Shown: positions 11,649-22,066, counted from the stretch's first letter. The stretch: DNA of 64,000 nucleotides from Lysobacter solisilvae (GCF_016613535.2 NZ_CP071518.1:1922001-1986000), one strand, 5' to 3'. Numbers and translations: made by a program. The notes: generated by a model from the letters alone, not told the origin.

Positions 11649-12062
11649 ATGTTGCAACCCAAGCGAACCAAGTATCGCAAGATGCACAAAGGCCGCAATG
11701 ACGGCCTGAGCTGGAATGCGAACGCCGTCAGCTTCGGCGAGTACGGCCTGAAGTCGACCGCGACCGGTCAGCTGACCGCTCGCCAGATCGAGGCCGCGCG
11801 CCGTTCCATCAGCCGCTACGTCAAGCGTGGCGGCAAGATGTGGATCCGCGTGTTCCCCGACAAGCCGATCACCAAGAAGCCGATCGAAGTCCGAATGGGC
11901 TCCGGTAAGGGCAACGTGGAGTACTGGGTCGCCCAGATCCAGCCCGGCCGCATGATCTACGAGATCGAAGGTGTTGACGAAGCCACGGCGCGCGAAGCGT
12001 TCCGTCTGGCCGCCGCCAAGCTTTCGGTGACCACCACTTTCGTGACCCGTACGGTGCGCTAA
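11649..12062 (+). CDS. rplP: 50S ribosomal protein L16
   Basis: L16 (137 residues, start [15 protein letters not shown]) binds near the A-site tRNA elbow. The [14 protein letters not shown] segment is present as [15 protein letters not shown]. An in-frame TTG two codons upstream is possible but the ATG fits the family. The stop overlaps the rpmC ATG. Confidence 0.97.
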   Translation: MLQPKRTKYRKMHKGRNDGLSWNANAVSFGEYGLKSTATGQLTARQIEAARRSISRYVKRGGKMWIRVFPDKPITKKPIEVRMGSGKGNVEYWVAQIQPGRMIYEIEGVDEATAREAFRLAAAKLSVTTTFVTRTVR

Positions 12063-12247
12063 TGGAACTTAAAGACCTCCGCGCGAAGTCGGCTGATGAG
12101 CTGAAGGCCCACCTGGCCGAGCTGCACAAGGAGACGTTCGCTCTCCGCATGCAGAAGGCCACCGGCCAGCTCGCCAAGACCCACGAAACCCGCCGCGTGC
12201 GCCGCGAGATCGCTCGCGTCAACACGCTGCTTGGGCAGAAGAAGTAA
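12062..12247 (+). CDS. rpmC: 50S ribosomal protein L29
   Basis: The 61-residue L29 ([18 protein letters not shown]...) folds as two helices near the tunnel exit beside L23. Its ATG overlaps the rplP stop codon by one base, showing translational coupling. Length and the [14 protein letters not shown] end fit the family. Confidence 0.96.
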   Translation: MELKDLRAKSADELKAHLAELHKETFALRMQKATGQLAKTHETRRVRREIARVNTLLGQKK

Positions 12248-12259
12248 GGACCCGCAGTC

Positions 12260-12529
12260 ATGACCGACAACAAAACAGAGAAGGCGCTGCGCACGGTTGA
12301 AGGCCGGGTCGTTAGCAACAAGATGGACAAGACGGTGACGGTGCTCGTCGAGCGCCAGGTCAAGCACGCGCTGTACGGCAAGTACATCCGTCGCTCGACC
12401 AAGCTGCATGCCCACGACGCCGAGAATTCGTGCAACGAGGGCGATGTCGTCCGCGTGGCCGAGTGCGCCCCGATGTCCAAGACCAAGAACTGGCGCGTGG
12501 TGCAGATCGTCACCCGCGCGGCCGAATAA
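12260..12529 (+). CDS. rpsQ: 30S ribosomal protein S17
   Basis: S17 (89 residues) is an early-assembling OB-fold protein of the 30S body. The core motif [18 protein letters not shown] and the [15 protein letters not shown] segment are intact. It is the last gene of the S10 operon, 15 bp before rplN. Confidence 0.97.
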   Translation: MTDNKTEKALRTVEGRVVSNKMDKTVTVLVERQVKHALYGKYIRRSTKLHAHDAENSCNEGDVVRVAECAPMSKTKNWRVVQIVTRAAE

Positions 12530-12544
12530 GAGGAGGACTGACTC

Positions 12545-12913
12545 ATGATCCAGATGCAGAGCTACCTCGACGTGGCTGACAATTCCGGTGCCAAAGAAGT
12601 GATGTGCATCAAGGTGCTGGGCGGCTCGAAGCGCCGCTATGCCGGCATCGGCGACATCATCAAGGTCACCGTGAAGGACGCCATTCCGCGCGGCAAGGTG
12701 AAGAAGGGCGACGTCTACGACGCCGTCGTGGTCCGCACCCGCAAGGGCGTTCGTCGCCCCGACGGTTCGCTGATCCGCTTCGATGGCAACGCCGCCGTTC
12801 TTTTGAACAACAAGCAGGAACCGATCGGTACCCGCATCTTCGGGCCAGTGACCCGCGAGCTGCGTACCGAGAAGTTCATGAAGATCGTCTCGCTGGCACC
12901 TGAAGTGCTCTGA
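12545..12913 (+). CDS. rplN: 50S ribosomal protein L14
   Basis: The 122-residue L14 ([18 protein letters not shown]) is full length. It forms part of the bridge to the 30S subunit with L19. An agaggag ribosome-binding site is clear. It begins the spc operon, here without a separate promoter that I could recognise. Confidence 0.98.
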   Translation: MIQMQSYLDVADNSGAKEVMCIKVLGGSKRRYAGIGDIIKVTVKDAIPRGKVKKGDVYDAVVVRTRKGVRRPDGSLIRFDGNAAVLLNNKQEPIGTRIFGPVTRELRTEKFMKIVSLAPEVL

Positions 12914-12927
12914 GCGGAGGAATTAAG

Positions 12928-13242
12928 ATGAACCGTATCCGCAAGGGCGACCAGGTTGTCGTCATCGCCGGCAAGGACAAGGGCAAGAAGGGTGACGTTG
13001 TGCGTGTGGCCGGCGACAAGATCGTCGTGTCCAACATCAACATCATCAAGCGCCACACCAAGCCGAATCCGCAGGCCGGCCAGCCTGGCGGCGTGATCGA
13101 ACGCGAAGCGCCGATCCACATTTCCAACGTGATGCTCTTCAACCCGGCTTCGGGCAAGGGCGAACGCGTTTCTTTCAAGATGCTGGAGGATGGACGCAAG
13201 TTGCGTGTGTTCCGCTCCAGCGGTGAGGCGGTTGACGCCTGA
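12928..13242 (+). CDS. rplX: 50S ribosomal protein L24
   Basis: L24 (104 residues) is an assembly initiator of the 50S subunit. The N-terminal KOW motif ([19 protein letters not shown]) is intact, followed by the usual [18 protein letters not shown] segment. Preceded by ggagg; 11 bp before rplE. Confidence 0.97.
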   Translation: MNRIRKGDQVVVIAGKDKGKKGDVVRVAGDKIVVSNINIIKRHTKPNPQAGQPGGVIEREAPIHISNVMLFNPASGKGERVSFKMLEDGRKLRVFRSSGEAVDA

Positions 13243-13253
13243 GGAATGCTCAA

Positions 13254-13796
13254 ATGACCACCCGTCTCGAAAAGTTCTACAAGGACGAAGTCGTCCCGGC
13301 CCTGACCAAGAAGTTCGGTTACACGAACCCGATGGAAGTGCCGCGCCTGTCCAAGGTCACCATCAACATGGGCGTGGGCGAAGCTGCCACGAACAAGAAG
13401 ATCCTGGAGAACGCGGTCGCCGACCTGACCAAGATCGCCGGCCAGAAGCCGATCGTCACGAAGAGCCGCGTCTCGGTGGCTTCGTTCAAGATCCGCGATG
13501 GCTGGCCGATCGGCTGCAAGGTCACGCTGCGTCGCGCCCAGATGTTCGAGTTCCTGGACCGCCTGATCAACGTCTCGCTGCCGCGCGTGCGCGACTTCCG
13601 TGGCGTGTCCGGCCGTTCGTTCGATGGCCGCGGCAACTACAACATGGGTGTGAAGGAACAGATCATCTTCCCGGAAATCGACTTCGACGCTGTCGACGCG
13701 GTCCGCGGCATGGATATCGCCATCACCACCACCGCCAAGACCGACGCCGAAGCCAAGGCGCTGCTCGAAGCGTTCCGCTTCCCGTTCCGCAACTGA
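13254..13796 (+). CDS. rplE: 50S ribosomal protein L5
   Basis: L5 (180 residues) binds 5S rRNA and contacts P-site tRNA and S13. The signature INMGVGEA(ATNKK) and the [11 protein letters not shown] segment are present. Full length. In E. coli the start of this gene holds the S8 translational operator; I could not confirm it here. Confidence 0.97.
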   Translation: MTTRLEKFYKDEVVPALTKKFGYTNPMEVPRLSKVTINMGVGEAATNKKILENAVADLTKIAGQKPIVTKSRVSVASFKIRDGWPIGCKVTLRRAQMFEFLDRLINVSLPRVRDFRGVSGRSFDGRGNYNMGVKEQIIFPEIDFDAVDAVRGMDIAITTTAKTDAEAKALLEAFRFPFRN

Positions 13797-13813
13797 TTTC
13801 AGAGACTTAGATC

Positions 13814-14119
13814 ATGGCCAAGACCTCGATGATCAACCGCGAAATCAAGCGGAAGAAGCTCAACAAGCAGCACGGCGCCAAGCGCCTGGCGCTGAAGAAG
13901 ATCATCTCCAGCACGACTGCGTCGTACGAAGAGAAGATCGAAGCGGCGACCAAGCTGCAGAAGCTCCCGCGTGACTCGTCCGAGAGCCGCCAGCGCAACC
14001 GTTGCGCACTGTCCGGCCGCTCGCGTGGCGTCTACAAGAAGTTCGGCCTGGGCCGCAACATGCTGCGTAAGGCGACCATGAACGGGGACGTCCCGGGCCT
14101 GCGCAAGGCCAGCTGGTAA
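13814..14119 (+). CDS. rpsN: 30S ribosomal protein S14 (zinc-independent form)
   Basis: The 101-residue S14 starts [17 protein letters not shown] and lacks the CxxC pairs of the short zinc-binding type, so it is the C-minus form. It belongs to the 30S head. After it comes an atypical 115-bp gap before rpsH. Confidence 0.97.
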   Translation: MAKTSMINREIKRKKLNKQHGAKRLALKKIISSTTASYEEKIEAATKLQKLPRDSSESRQRNRCALSGRSRGVYKKFGLGRNMLRKATMNGDVPGLRKASW

Positions 14120-14127
14120 GCGACAAG

Positions 14128-14154
14128 GCCGGCAAGTCTGCTAGACTTGCCGGC
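14128..14154 (+). terminator. Perfect hairpin between rpsN and rpsH
   Basis: A perfect 12-bp stem (gccggcaagtct / agacttgccggc) with a 3-nt loop begins 8 nt after rpsN. It is followed by ttgctt only, not a T-run. It may act as an attenuator, an RNA-processing site or a stabiliser inside the spc operon. Confidence 0.45.
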
Positions 14155-14234
14155 TTGCTTCACGCGTCGGGGTCCCGGCGCGACAACTGTATTCGCAATT
14201 CCGCGGATATCGGTGCACTCATAGGTGACTTTTA

Positions 14235-14630
14235 ATGAGCATGACTGATCCCATCGCCGACATGCTGGTCCGCATCAAGAATGCGGCGGCTGTTCGGAAG
14301 CCGACGGTGAAAATGCCGTCCTCCAAGATCAAGAGCGCGATCGCCGCCGTCCTGAAGGACGAGGGCTACATCGCCGACTTCCGCGTGACCCAGAACGGCG
14401 CCAAGGCCGATCTCGAAGTCGTGCTGAAGTACTACGAAGGCAAGCCGGTGATCGAGCGCCTCCAGCGCTACTCACGTTCGGGTCTGCGCCAGTATCGCGG
14501 CAAGGATGAACTCCCCAAGGTCCTCGGTGGCCTCGGCGTCGCGATCATTTCCACCTCCAAGGGCATCATGACCGATGCGCAGGCGCGCCAGCAGGGCGTC
14601 GGCGGTGAAGTCCTGTGCTTCGTGGCCTAA
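14235..14630 (+). CDS. rpsH: 30S ribosomal protein S8
   Basis: S8 (131 residues, [17 protein letters not shown]) binds the central domain of 16S rRNA and in E. coli represses the spc operon. The C-terminal [14 protein letters not shown] segment is conserved. An in-frame ATG two codons later is possible, but MSMTDP is the family start. Confidence 0.97.
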   Translation: MSMTDPIADMLVRIKNAAAVRKPTVKMPSSKIKSAIAAVLKDEGYIADFRVTQNGAKADLEVVLKYYEGKPVIERLQRYSRSGLRQYRGKDELPKVLGGLGVAIISTSKGIMTDAQARQQGVGGEVLCFVA

Positions 14631-14647
14631 GCGAGGAGCCTAGACCC

Positions 14648-15175
14648 ATGTCTCGTGTAGCCAAGAAGCCGGTCGCCCTGCCCAAGGGCGTCGAAATTTC
14701 CGTGCAGGCCGACAGCATCAACGCCAAGGGTGCCAAGGGCACGCTCAGCGTCCCGAAGCCGGCCGGCATCAACGTCAAGATCGAAGACGGCCAGGCCGTG
14801 TTCTCGACCGAGGACGCCGCGCTGATCCCGCTGACCGGTACCCTCCGTGCCATCCTCGCCAACATGGTGAAGGGCGTTTCCGAAGGCTTTGAGCGCAAGC
14901 TCGAGCTGGTGGGCGTCGGTTACCGTGCCTCGATGAGCGGCAAGGACCTCAACCTGTCGCTGGGCTTCTCCCATCCGGTGCTGTTCCAGACCCCGGAAGG
15001 CATCACCATCGCCACGCCGACGCAGACCGAGATCCTGGTTTCGGGCGCGGACAAGCAGCGCGTCGGTGAAGTTGCCGCCAAGATCCGCGGGTTCCGTCCG
15101 CCGGAGCCCTACAAGGGCAAGGGTGTGAAGTACGCCGGCGAAGTCATCATCCGTAAGGAAGCGAAGAAGGCCTGA
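14648..15175 (+). CDS. rplF: 50S ribosomal protein L6
   Basis: L6 (175 residues) lies near the factor-binding site of the 50S subunit. The start [17 protein letters not shown] and the C-terminal [19 protein letters not shown] signature are present. An in-frame GTG upstream inside rpsH is rejected because the gagga site serves the ATG at 14648. Confidence 0.97.
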   Translation: MSRVAKKPVALPKGVEISVQADSINAKGAKGTLSVPKPAGINVKIEDGQAVFSTEDAALIPLTGTLRAILANMVKGVSEGFERKLELVGVGYRASMSGKDLNLSLGFSHPVLFQTPEGITIATPTQTEILVSGADKQRVGEVAAKIRGFRPPEPYKGKGVKYAGEVIIRKEAKKA

Positions 15176-15219
15176 TCCTGAAAGGGATCACCGGGTTTTC
15201 GGCTTCGAGGAATCACATC

Positions 15220-15576
15220 ATGAGCATCAAGAACACCGCCCGCCTGCGTCGCGCCAAGTCGACCCGCGCCCACATCCGCAACCTGGGTGTGCCGCGCCTG
15301 ACCGTCCTGCGCACCGGCCAGCATCTGTACGCCCAGGTCTTCACCGCCGACGGTTCCAAGGTCCTGGCTGCCGCCTCGACCACCCAGGCCGACGTCAAGG
15401 AAGGCCTGAAGAGCGGCAAGAATGCCGAGGCCGCCGCCAAGGTCGGTCGCGCCATCGCCGAGAAGGCCAAGGCCGCGGGCGTCGAGAAGGTCGCATTCGA
15501 CCGCTCGGGCTACCGCTTCCACGGTCGCATCAAGGCCCTGGCTGACGCCGCACGCGAAGGCGGCCTGCAGTTCTAA
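15220..15576 (+). CDS. rplR: 50S ribosomal protein L18
   Basis: L18 (118 residues) binds 5S rRNA together with L5. The [19 protein letters not shown]-terminus and the C-terminal [19 protein letters not shown] are typical. A 172-bp gap with a hairpin separates it from rpsE. Confidence 0.97.
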   Translation: MSIKNTARLRRAKSTRAHIRNLGVPRLTVLRTGQHLYAQVFTADGSKVLAAASTTQADVKEGLKSGKNAEAAAKVGRAIAEKAKAAGVEKVAFDRSGYRFHGRIKALADAAREGGLQF

Positions 15577-15597
15577 GCCCTCCGGGGCCGGCTTGAA

Positions 15598-15621
15598 GGC
15601 GTGGGGCTGCGTCCCCATGCC
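15598..15621 (+). terminator. Hairpin between rplR and rpsE
   Basis: A 9-bp stem with one G-U pair (ggcgtgggg / ccccatgcc) and a 6-nt loop lies in the 172-bp gap. There is no T-run. In most related operons this junction is much shorter. Confidence 0.35.
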
Positions 15622-15748
15622 TTGGCCACCTGCCGACGCGGGCTGCGTCGGGCGCGGAGCACGGATTGCCGGTTTCGCGGATCACCCGATGTAACCCACA
15701 ACGATAAGCGGCCACGCCGCAAGCATCCTCAACTACCGAGTATTCGAA

Positions 15749-16291
15749 ATGGCAGAAGAACAACGTGCACCGCGGGGCCGCGATCGTGATCGCAACCGCG
15801 AGGAAGCCGATGACGGCATGATCGAGAAGCTGATCGCGGTCAACCGCGTCAGCAAGACGGTCAAGGGTGGTCGCCAGTTCACCTTCACGGCCCTGACGGT
15901 CGTGGGCGACGGCAACGGCAAGGTCGGTTTTGGTTACGGCAAGGCGCGCGAAGTGCCGGTCGCGATCCAGAAGTCGATGGAATATGCCCGCAAGAGCTTC
16001 ATCAACGTCGATCTGAACAACGGCACCCTGTGGCACGCGGTGAAGTCCGGCCACGGCGCGGCTCGCGTGTTCATGCAGCCGGCTTCCGAAGGTACCGGCG
16101 TCATTGCTGGTGGCGCGATGCGCGCCGTCCTCGAAGCCGTGGGCGTCAAGAACGTGCTGGCCAAGGCCGTGGGTTCGCGCAACCCGATCAACCTGGTGCG
16201 CGCCACGCTCGCCGGCCTGGGTGAAATGCATTCGCCGGCCAAGATTGCGGCCAAGCGCGGCAAGAAGGTGGAGGACCTGAACCATGGCTAA
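15749..16291 (+). CDS. rpsE: 30S ribosomal protein S5
   Basis: S5 (180 residues) lines the mRNA entry channel and affects decoding fidelity. After a charged N-terminal tail come the dsRBD-like domain ([16 protein letters not shown]) and the C-terminal [21 protein letters not shown]. The end overlaps rpmD by 8 bp, so the two are translationally coupled. Confidence 0.97.
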   Translation: MAEEQRAPRGRDRDRNREEADDGMIEKLIAVNRVSKTVKGGRQFTFTALTVVGDGNGKVGFGYGKAREVPVAIQKSMEYARKSFINVDLNNGTLWHAVKSGHGAARVFMQPASEGTGVIAGGAMRAVLEAVGVKNVLAKAVGSRNPINLVRATLAGLGEMHSPAKIAAKRGKKVEDLNHG

Positions 16292-16484
16292 GAAGGAAGC
16301 TTCCGCTGCCGGCACCGTCAAGGTGCGTCTGGTCAAGGGTCTGCGTGGTACCCAGGCGCGTCACCGTTTGTCGGTGAAGGCGCTGGGCCTGAACAAGCTC
16401 AACGATGTGCGTGAACTGAAGGACAGCCCGTCTGTGCGCGGCCTGATCAATCAGCTCCACTACCTCGTTCGCGTCGAGGAGTAA
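16284..16484 (+). CDS. rpmD: 50S ribosomal protein L30
   Basis: L30 (66 residues) with the core [23 protein letters not shown] written here as [12 protein letters not shown] and [10 protein letters not shown]. It starts within the last codons of rpsE, as in other proteobacteria. 5 bp before rplO. Confidence 0.96.
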   Translation: MAKKEASAAGTVKVRLVKGLRGTQARHRLSVKALGLNKLNDVRELKDSPSVRGLINQLHYLVRVEE

Positions 16485-16489
16485 TCAAC

Positions 16490-16927
16490 ATGCGTCTCAA
16501 CACTCTGCAACCCGCCGACGGCGCCCGCACCGACCGCAAGCGCGTCGGCCGTGGCATCGGTTCCGGCCTGGGCAAGACCTGCGGTCGCGGCCACAAGGGT
16601 TCGTTCGCGCGCTCGGGCAAGGGCAAGATCAAGGCCGGCTTCGAAGGCGGCCAGATGCCCATGCAGCGTCGTCTGCCGAAGGTCGGCTTCCGTTCGCTGA
16701 TCAAGAAGGACACGGCCGAAGTCCTGCTCTACGCACTGGACAAGCTCGACGCCGGTGACATCGACCTGGCCGCCCTCAAGGCCGCCAAGCTCGTGCCGCC
16801 GAACGCCAAGCAGGCCAAGATCGTGAAGAAGGGCGAGCTCACCAAGAAGTTCGTGCTCAAGGGCGTGCTGGCCACGGCTGGCGCGAAGGCCGCGATCGAA
16901 GCGGCTGGCGGAAAGGTCGGGGAGTAA
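16490..16927 (+). CDS. rplO: 50S ribosomal protein L15
   Basis: L15 (145 residues) is a late core-assembly protein of the 50S subunit. The Gly/Arg-rich N-terminal tail ([18 protein letters not shown]) that threads into 23S rRNA and the [15 protein letters not shown] signature are intact. secY starts 7 bp downstream. Confidence 0.97.
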   Translation: MRLNTLQPADGARTDRKRVGRGIGSGLGKTCGRGHKGSFARSGKGKIKAGFEGGQMPMQRRLPKVGFRSLIKKDTAEVLLYALDKLDAGDIDLAALKAAKLVPPNAKQAKIVKKGELTKKFVLKGVLATAGAKAAIEAAGGKVGE

Positions 16928-16934
16928 TCCGCGA

Positions 16935-18292
16935 ATGGCGAAGAGCAGCAACGCAATGGCCGGCCTCGGCGGCGGACTCGGCAAATTCACCGAGCTCCGT
17001 CAGCGGCTGCTGTTCGTCGTCGGCGCCCTGATCGTCTTCCGCATCGGCTGCTACATCCCGGTGCCGGGTGTCAATCCGGACGCGATGATCGAGCTCATGA
17101 AGAGCCAGCAGGGCACCATCGTGGACATGTTCAACATGTTCTCCGGTGGCGCTCTGTCGCGCTTCAGCCTGCTGGCTTTGAACGTGATGCCGTACATCTC
17201 GGCATCCATCATCATCCAGCTGCTCGTGCAGATCCTGCCTAGCCTGAAGGCCATCCAGAAGGAAGGCGAGTCGGGCCGGCGCAAGATCAACCAGTGGTCC
17301 CGCATGGGCGCCATTCCCCTGGCCGTGTTCCCAGGCCTGGGGCATCGCTACGGCGCTGCAGAGCGGCGCCGTCAGCCAGGGCATCGCGGTGGTCTACAAC
17401 CCGGGCCCCGGGCTTCGTCCTGACCGCGGTGGTGGCACTGACCGCCGGCACGATGTTCCTGATGTGGCTGGGCGAGCAGATCACCGAGCGTGGCATCGGC
17501 AACGGCGTGTCGCTGATCATTTTCGCCGGCATCGTGGCGGGTCTGCCTTCCGCGGTGCTTGGCATGATCGAGCAGATCCGCAACGGCAACATGAGCGCCC
17601 CGGCGGCCCTGGTGATCGTCGCGCTCGTGGTGGGCTTCACCTACCTGGTGGTGTTCGTCGAGCGCGGCCAGCGCCGGATCACGGTCAACTACGCACGCCG
17701 CCAGGGTGGCCGCAGCGCGTACATGAACCAGTCCTCGTTCCTGCCGCTCAAGCTCAACATGGCCGGCGTGATCCCGCCGATCTTTGCCTCGAGCATCGTG
17801 ATGTTCCCGGCGACGGCGGCTGCCTGGTTCAGCCAGAGCAACCAGTCGGGCTTCCTGCAGCGCCTGGCGCAGATGCTGAATTCCGGCGAGCCCCTGCACA
17901 TGATCCTGTATGCGGGTCTGATCATCGGCTTCGCGTTCTTCTATACGGCGCTGGTGTTCAACTCGCAGGAAACCGCCGACAACCTGAAGAAGTCGGGCGC
18001 GCTGATTCCCGGTATCCGTCCTGGCAAGGCCACCGCCGACTATGTCGACGGCGTGCTGACCCGCCTGACGGCCGCCGGTGCGATCTACCTGGTCATCGTC
18101 TGCCTGCTGCCCGAGATCATGCGCACGCAGCTGGGCACGTCGTTCTACTTCGGCGGCACTTCGCTGCTGATCGTGGTCGTGGTGGTGATGGACTTCATCG
18201 CGCAGATCCAGGCGCACCTGATGTCGCACCAGTACGAGAGCCTGTTGAAGAAGGCGAACCTGAAGGGTTCGCGCGGCGGCATCGGCCGCTGA
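16935..18292 (+). CDS. secY: Preprotein translocase SecY (two apparent +1 frameshifts)
   Basis: SecY is the ten-helix channel of the Sec translocon. The frame starting at 16935 covers the first part ([19 protein letters not shown], plug region and TM2), then breaks. The remaining helices are in another frame through 18292. Reading the DNA shows an extra C at about 17330-17332 (ttcccaggcc for ttccaggcc) and another at about 17407-17410 (gggccccggg for gggcccggg). Removing both restores one 451-residue SecY, including GERGIGNG-like [12 protein letters not shown]. SecY is essential and normally single-copy, so sequencing error is likely. Confidence 0.93.
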
Positions 18293-18305
18293 CAATGGAC
18301 AACGT

Positions 18306-18327
18306 GGGTCCGGCCAAGGCCGGACCC
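18306..18327 (+). terminator. Perfect hairpin after secY
   Basis: A perfect 10-bp inverted repeat (gggtccggcc / ggccggaccc) with a 2-nt loop starts 14 nt after the secY stop. No T-run follows. It may end the spc operon in part. Confidence 0.45.
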
Positions 18328-18559
18328 GCCGGCGGACCGGGTATCACCCGGCCGCTTCGAACCCCGGGATCTACCCCGGAGTTCAGATGGGCGACCTGGG
18401 CGGCGGTCTCGCGCGCGGGTGGTTCCGGGCCTTTCGCGCGCCAGAGTAGCGCGCGGGGCAGGGCAGGGCGGTTCTTCCGCACTGTCCCGCCAGTCCGGAA
18501 CTGTCGCCGGAGCATGGGCACACTCCCCATGCCGGGTACTGCGGCCTCGGCCGCGGTGC

Positions 18560-18588
18560 TTCCAAGTAACCCGAGACCCTGTTAAAAT
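18560..18588 (+). promoter_or_regulatory. Putative promoter of the alpha operon
   Basis: TAAAAT at 18583-18588 with a weak -35 (ttccaa, 18560-18565) at 17 nt, about 60 nt before rpsM in a 354-bp gap. Apart from this site and the hairpin, I see nothing else in that gap; no rpmJ or infA gene was found. Confidence 0.4.
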
Positions 18589-18646
18589 CTCATGTTCACT
18601 CCGCCGGGTTAACCCTTGGCGGCCAAACCAGTTGGAGAATCGCGTC

Positions 18647-19003
18647 ATGGCGCGTATTGCTGGCGTCAACCTGCCTGCCCAGAAGCACGTCTGGGTCGGG
18701 CTGCAAAGCATCTACGGCATCGGCCGTACCCGTTCGAAGCAGGTCTGTGATTCGGCTGGCGTCACGCAGTCGACCAAGATCCGCGACCTGTCGGAACCGG
18801 AAGTCGAGCGCCTGCGCTCCGAGATCGCGAAGTTCGTGGTCGAAGGCGACCTGCGTCGTGAAATCGGTATCGCCATCAAGCGTCTGATGGACCTGGGCTG
18901 CTACCGCGGCCTGCGTCACCGTCGTGGCCTCCCGCTGCGTGGTCAGCGCACCCGTACCAATGCACGTACCCGCAAGGGTCCGCGCAAGGCCATCAAGAAG
19001 TAA
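18647..19003 (+). CDS. rpsM: 30S ribosomal protein S13
   Basis: S13 (118 residues) contacts P-site tRNA and bridges to the 50S through L5. The start [10 protein letters not shown] and the basic C-terminal tail ([16 protein letters not shown]) are typical. The open frame extends upstream to 18419, but only the ATG at 18647, after a ggag site, fits the family. Confidence 0.97.
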   Translation: MARIAGVNLPAQKHVWVGLQSIYGIGRTRSKQVCDSAGVTQSTKIRDLSEPEVERLRSEIAKFVVEGDLRREIGIAIKRLMDLGCYRGLRHRRGLPLRGQRTRTNARTRKGPRKAIKK

Positions 19004-19016
19004 GGGGTAGACAACC

Positions 19017-19412
19017 ATGGCCAAGCCGGCCGCTGCTGCCAAAACCAAGAAGAAGATCAAGCGAGTCGTCACCGACGGCATCGCCCACGTCCACGCTTCT
19101 TTCAACAACACCATCATCACGATCACCGACCGCCAGGGCAACGCGCTGTCGTGGGCGACTTCGGGCGGCGCGGGTTTCCGCGGTTCGCGCAAGTCGACCC
19201 CGTTCGCCGCGCAGGTCGCCGCCGAAAAGGCCGGCCGCGCTGCGCTCGACTACGGCGTCAAGTCGCTGGAAGTCCGCATCAAGGGCCCCGGCCCTGGTCG
19301 CGAATCCGCCGTTCGTTCCTTGAACAACGTCGGCTACAAGATCGTAAACATCATCGACGTCACGCCGATCCCGCACAACGGCTGCCGTCCGCCCAAAAAG
19401 CGTCGCGTCTGA
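19017..19412 (+). CDS. rpsK: 30S ribosomal protein S11
   Basis: S11 (131 residues) lies on the platform near the E-site mRNA. The [16 protein letters not shown] and [13 protein letters not shown] segments and the C-terminal [13 protein letters not shown] are conserved. It lies 13 bp after rpsM and 14 bp before rpsD. Confidence 0.98.
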   Translation: MAKPAAAAKTKKKIKRVVTDGIAHVHASFNNTIITITDRQGNALSWATSGGAGFRGSRKSTPFAAQVAAEKAGRAALDYGVKSLEVRIKGPGPGRESAVRSLNNVGYKIVNIIDVTPIPHNGCRPPKKRRV

Positions 19413-19426
19413 GGAGCTGAAGACAC

Positions 19427-20056
19427 ATGGCTCGTTATATTGGTCCCAAGTGCAAGCTCTCCCGTCGCGAAGGCGCCGACCTCTCTTTGAAGTCGCCCGT
19501 CCGCGCGCTGGACTCGAAGTGCAAGCTTGAACAGAAACCCGGTCAGCATGGCCCGACCGCCCGCAAGGGCAAGTTGTCGGACTACGCCACCCAGCTTCGC
19601 GAGAAGCAGAAGGTCAAGCGCATCTACGGTCTGCTGGAGCGGCAATTCCGTAACTACTACAAGAAGGCCTCGAACAAGAAGGGCAACACGGGTGAGAACC
19701 TGCTGCAGCTCCTCGAGACCCGGCTGGACAACGTCATCTACCGCATGGGTTTTGCGGTGACCCGCCCGGCCGCGCGCCAGCTGGTCTCGCACCGCGGCGT
19801 GACGGTCAACGGCAAGTCCGTGAACCTGCCGTCGTTCCAGGTCAAGGCCGGTGACGCGATCGCGCTGTCCGAGCGTGCCCAGAAGCAGATGCGCGTGCAG
19901 GAATCCCTGAACGTCGCTGCGCAGATGGACCTCTCGCCGTCGTGGATCGAAGTCGATGCCAAGAAGTTTGCTGGTGTTTTCAAGGCTGTGCCGGATCGTT
20001 CCGACCTGCCGAGCGACATCAACGAAGCGCTGATCGTCGAGTTGTACTCGAAGTAA
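19427..20056 (+). CDS. rpsD: 30S ribosomal protein S4
   Basis: S4 (209 residues) initiates assembly of the 30S body and in E. coli represses the alpha operon. The start [16 protein letters not shown] and the S4 RNA-binding domain ([33 protein letters not shown]) are present. It is the zinc-independent type, lacking the CxxC cluster. Confidence 0.98.
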   Translation: MARYIGPKCKLSRREGADLSLKSPVRALDSKCKLEQKPGQHGPTARKGKLSDYATQLREKQKVKRIYGLLERQFRNYYKKASNKKGNTGENLLQLLETRLDNVIYRMGFAVTRPAARQLVSHRGVTVNGKSVNLPSFQVKAGDAIALSERAQKQMRVQESLNVAAQMDLSPSWIEVDAKKFAGVFKAVPDRSDLPSDINEALIVELYSK

Positions 20057-20097
20057 GGCCGGGCCGGCCCCTCTGGGCCGCCTCCGCCTAATCCCAG

Positions 20098-20120
20098 GCT
20101 GGTGCGTTCTGCGCACCGGC
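20098..20120 (+). other. Hairpin between rpsD and rpoA
   Basis: A 9-bp stem with one G-U pair (gctggtgcg / cgcaccggc) and a 5-nt loop in the 150-bp rpsD-rpoA gap. Possible processing or attenuation site. Confidence 0.3.
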
Positions 20121-20206
20121 CTCTCCCGCCAAACGGTGGGAGCTCCAAAAGCCTAAAAGCCGTCGTTTCCCCCACGAGCGATGGCATTGCAGGAGAACGT
20201 TACAAC

Positions 20207-21205
20207 ATGACGGTTACCGCCAACCAGGTACTGCGCCCGCGTGGTCCCCAGATCGAACGCATCTCCGGTCATCGTGCCAAGGTTGTGATCGAACCGCTGG
20301 AGCGCGGATACGGCCACACCCTCGGCAACGCGCTGCGCCGCGTGCTGCTGTCCTCGATCCCCGGCTTCGCCATCACCGAGGTCGAGATCGACGGGGTACT
20401 CCACGAGTACACCACGGTCGAAGGCCTTGAGGAGGACGTGCTGGAAGTCCTGCTCAACCTCAAGGACGTCGCCATCCGCATGCACACCGGCGAGAGCTCC
20501 ACGCTGTCGCTGAGCAAGCAGGGTCCGGGTGTCGTCACCGCCGGTGACATCAAGACCGACCACAACGTCGAGATCCTCAACACCGAGCATGTCATCGCGC
20601 ACCTGACCAAGGACACCGCGCTGAACATGCGTCTGAAGATCGAGCGCGGTTTCGGCTACCAGCCGGCCGCCGCCCGCCGTCGTCCCGACGAAGAGACCCG
20701 CACCATCGGTCGTCTGATGCTGGACGCCTCGTTCTCGCCGGTCCGCCGCGTCGCCTATGCGGTGGAAGCCGCACGCGTCGAACAGCGCACCGACCTGGAC
20801 AAGCTGGTCCTGGACATCGAGACCAACGGCACGATCGACGCCGAGGAAGCCGTGCGCACCGCCGCCGACATCCTCAGCGACCAGCTGTCGGTCTTCGGTG
20901 ACTTCACCCATCGTGACCGTGGCGCTGCCAAGCCGCAGACCGGTGGCGTGGACCCGATCCTGCTGCGTCCGATCGACGACCTCGAGCTGACGGTGCGTTC
21001 GGCCAACTGCCTGAAGGCCGAGAGCATCTACTACGTCGGCGATCTGATCCAGAAGACCGAAGTCGAGCTGCTCAAGACGCCGAACCTGGGCAAGAAGTCG
21101 CTCACGGAAATCAAGGAAGTCCTCGCCCAGCGTGGCCTGTCCCTCGGCATGAAGCTCGAGAACTGGCCGCCGGCCGGCATTGCCTCGCACGGCATGATGG
21201 GCTGA
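20207..21205 (+). CDS. rpoA: DNA-directed RNA polymerase subunit alpha
   Basis: Alpha (332 residues from the ATG at 20207) dimerises to start RNA polymerase assembly. The N-terminal domain has [18 protein letters not shown], and the C-terminal domain that binds UP elements and activators has [18 protein letters not shown] and [19 protein letters not shown]. The open frame extends upstream to 20102, but 20207 follows aggaga and fits the family start. Confidence 0.98.
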   Translation: MTVTANQVLRPRGPQIERISGHRAKVVIEPLERGYGHTLGNALRRVLLSSIPGFAITEVEIDGVLHEYTTVEGLEEDVLEVLLNLKDVAIRMHTGESSTLSLSKQGPGVVTAGDIKTDHNVEILNTEHVIAHLTKDTALNMRLKIERGFGYQPAAARRRPDEETRTIGRLMLDASFSPVRRVAYAVEAARVEQRTDLDKLVLDIETNGTIDAEEAVRTAADILSDQLSVFGDFTHRDRGAAKPQTGGVDPILLRPIDDLELTVRSANCLKAESIYYVGDLIQKTEVELLKTPNLGKKSLTEIKEVLAQRGLSLGMKLENWPPAGIASHGMMG

Positions 21206-21216
21206 GCAACACCCGG

Positions 21217-21236
21217 CCCCCGCCTGACGGCGGGGG
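21217..21236 (+). other. Perfect hairpin between rpoA and rplQ
   Basis: An 8-bp perfect stem (cccccgcc / ggcggggg) with a tgac loop, 11 nt after the rpoA stop in a 178-bp gap. It is followed by tcgttg, so it is at most a weak terminator. Confidence 0.35.
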
Positions 21237-21383
21237 TCGTTGCAACACATCGCCGACGGGCCTGAAGGCTCGCGGCACGCCGCCCAGGGAGGGTCGGCTC
21301 GGACCATCCGCAGTCCACAGTGCCAACGCCATGAAGGCGACAGAGAAGTCCAACAGTTACAACATTCAACAGGAACCACAGTC

Positions 21384-21755
21384 ATGCGCCACCAGAAAGC
21401 CGGACGTCGTCTCAGCCGTACCACTGCCCATCGCGAAGCGATGTTCAGCAACATGGCTGCGTCCCTGATCAAGCACGGCCTGATCCGCACCACCCTGCCC
21501 AAGGCCAAGGAACTGCGCCGCGTCGCCGAGCCGCTCATCACGCTTGCCAAGGTCGATGGCGTTGCCAACCGCCGCCTGGCCTTCTCGCGCCTGCGCGACA
21601 AGGAAGCCGTCGGCACGCTGTTCACGACGCTGGGCCCGCGTTACCAGTCCCGTCCGGGCGGCTACCTGCGCATCCTCAAGTGCGGTTTCCGCGCTGGTGA
21701 CAATGCGCCGATGGCCTACGTCGAACTGGTCGACCGCCCCGCAGCGGCGGAATAA
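21384..21755 (+). CDS. rplQ: 50S ribosomal protein L17
   Basis: L17 (123 residues; [19 protein letters not shown]) is the last gene of the alpha operon and lies near the tunnel exit. The [23 protein letters not shown] segment is typical. The open frame runs upstream to 21240 but only the ATG at 21384 fits. Confidence 0.97.
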   Translation: MRHQKAGRRLSRTTAHREAMFSNMAASLIKHGLIRTTLPKAKELRRVAEPLITLAKVDGVANRRLAFSRLRDKEAVGTLFTTLGPRYQSRPGGYLRILKCGFRAGDNAPMAYVELVDRPAAAE

Positions 21756-21788
21756 GACGCTCCCCGGCTTGCGCCGGGTCGCTCGCAC

Positions 21789-21823
21789 AAAAGCCTCGGC
21801 ATGTTGCCGGGGCTTTTGCGTTT
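21789..21823 (+). terminator. Intrinsic terminator of the ribosomal gene block
   Basis: Stem aaaagcc-t-cggca / tgccg-g-ggctttt (13 pairs, one G-U) with a tgt loop, followed by ttttgcgttt. This is a classical Rho-independent terminator, 33 nt after rplQ. The rest of the gap to 22066 holds a second hairpin (21852-21876) and no gene. Confidence 0.85.
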
Positions 21824-22066
21824 CTGGAGGGGGCGGGTGTGGCCTCCGGACGGTCCGCTTCGCTTCGCGGCGGACCTCCTGAGGTCTTGGCGGGCTCACC
21901 TGCGCATGCTCGATGCCAGGCGCATCGACTGGCCAACGCCCCGGAAGGGCAAAGCTTCCCGGCAGAACGTGCACCGCCCAATCGATGCATTAAGATGCGA
22001 TGAAGGTCGTATTCACGAACCGCGCGGCGGTCTCGGGCTGCGACGGGGCGCCACGGGAGGGGGTCG

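Noticed and set aside
16935..18292. Reading secY as two separate truncated genes
   Set aside because: Removal of one C at each of two sites restores a single canonical SecY, an essential protein.
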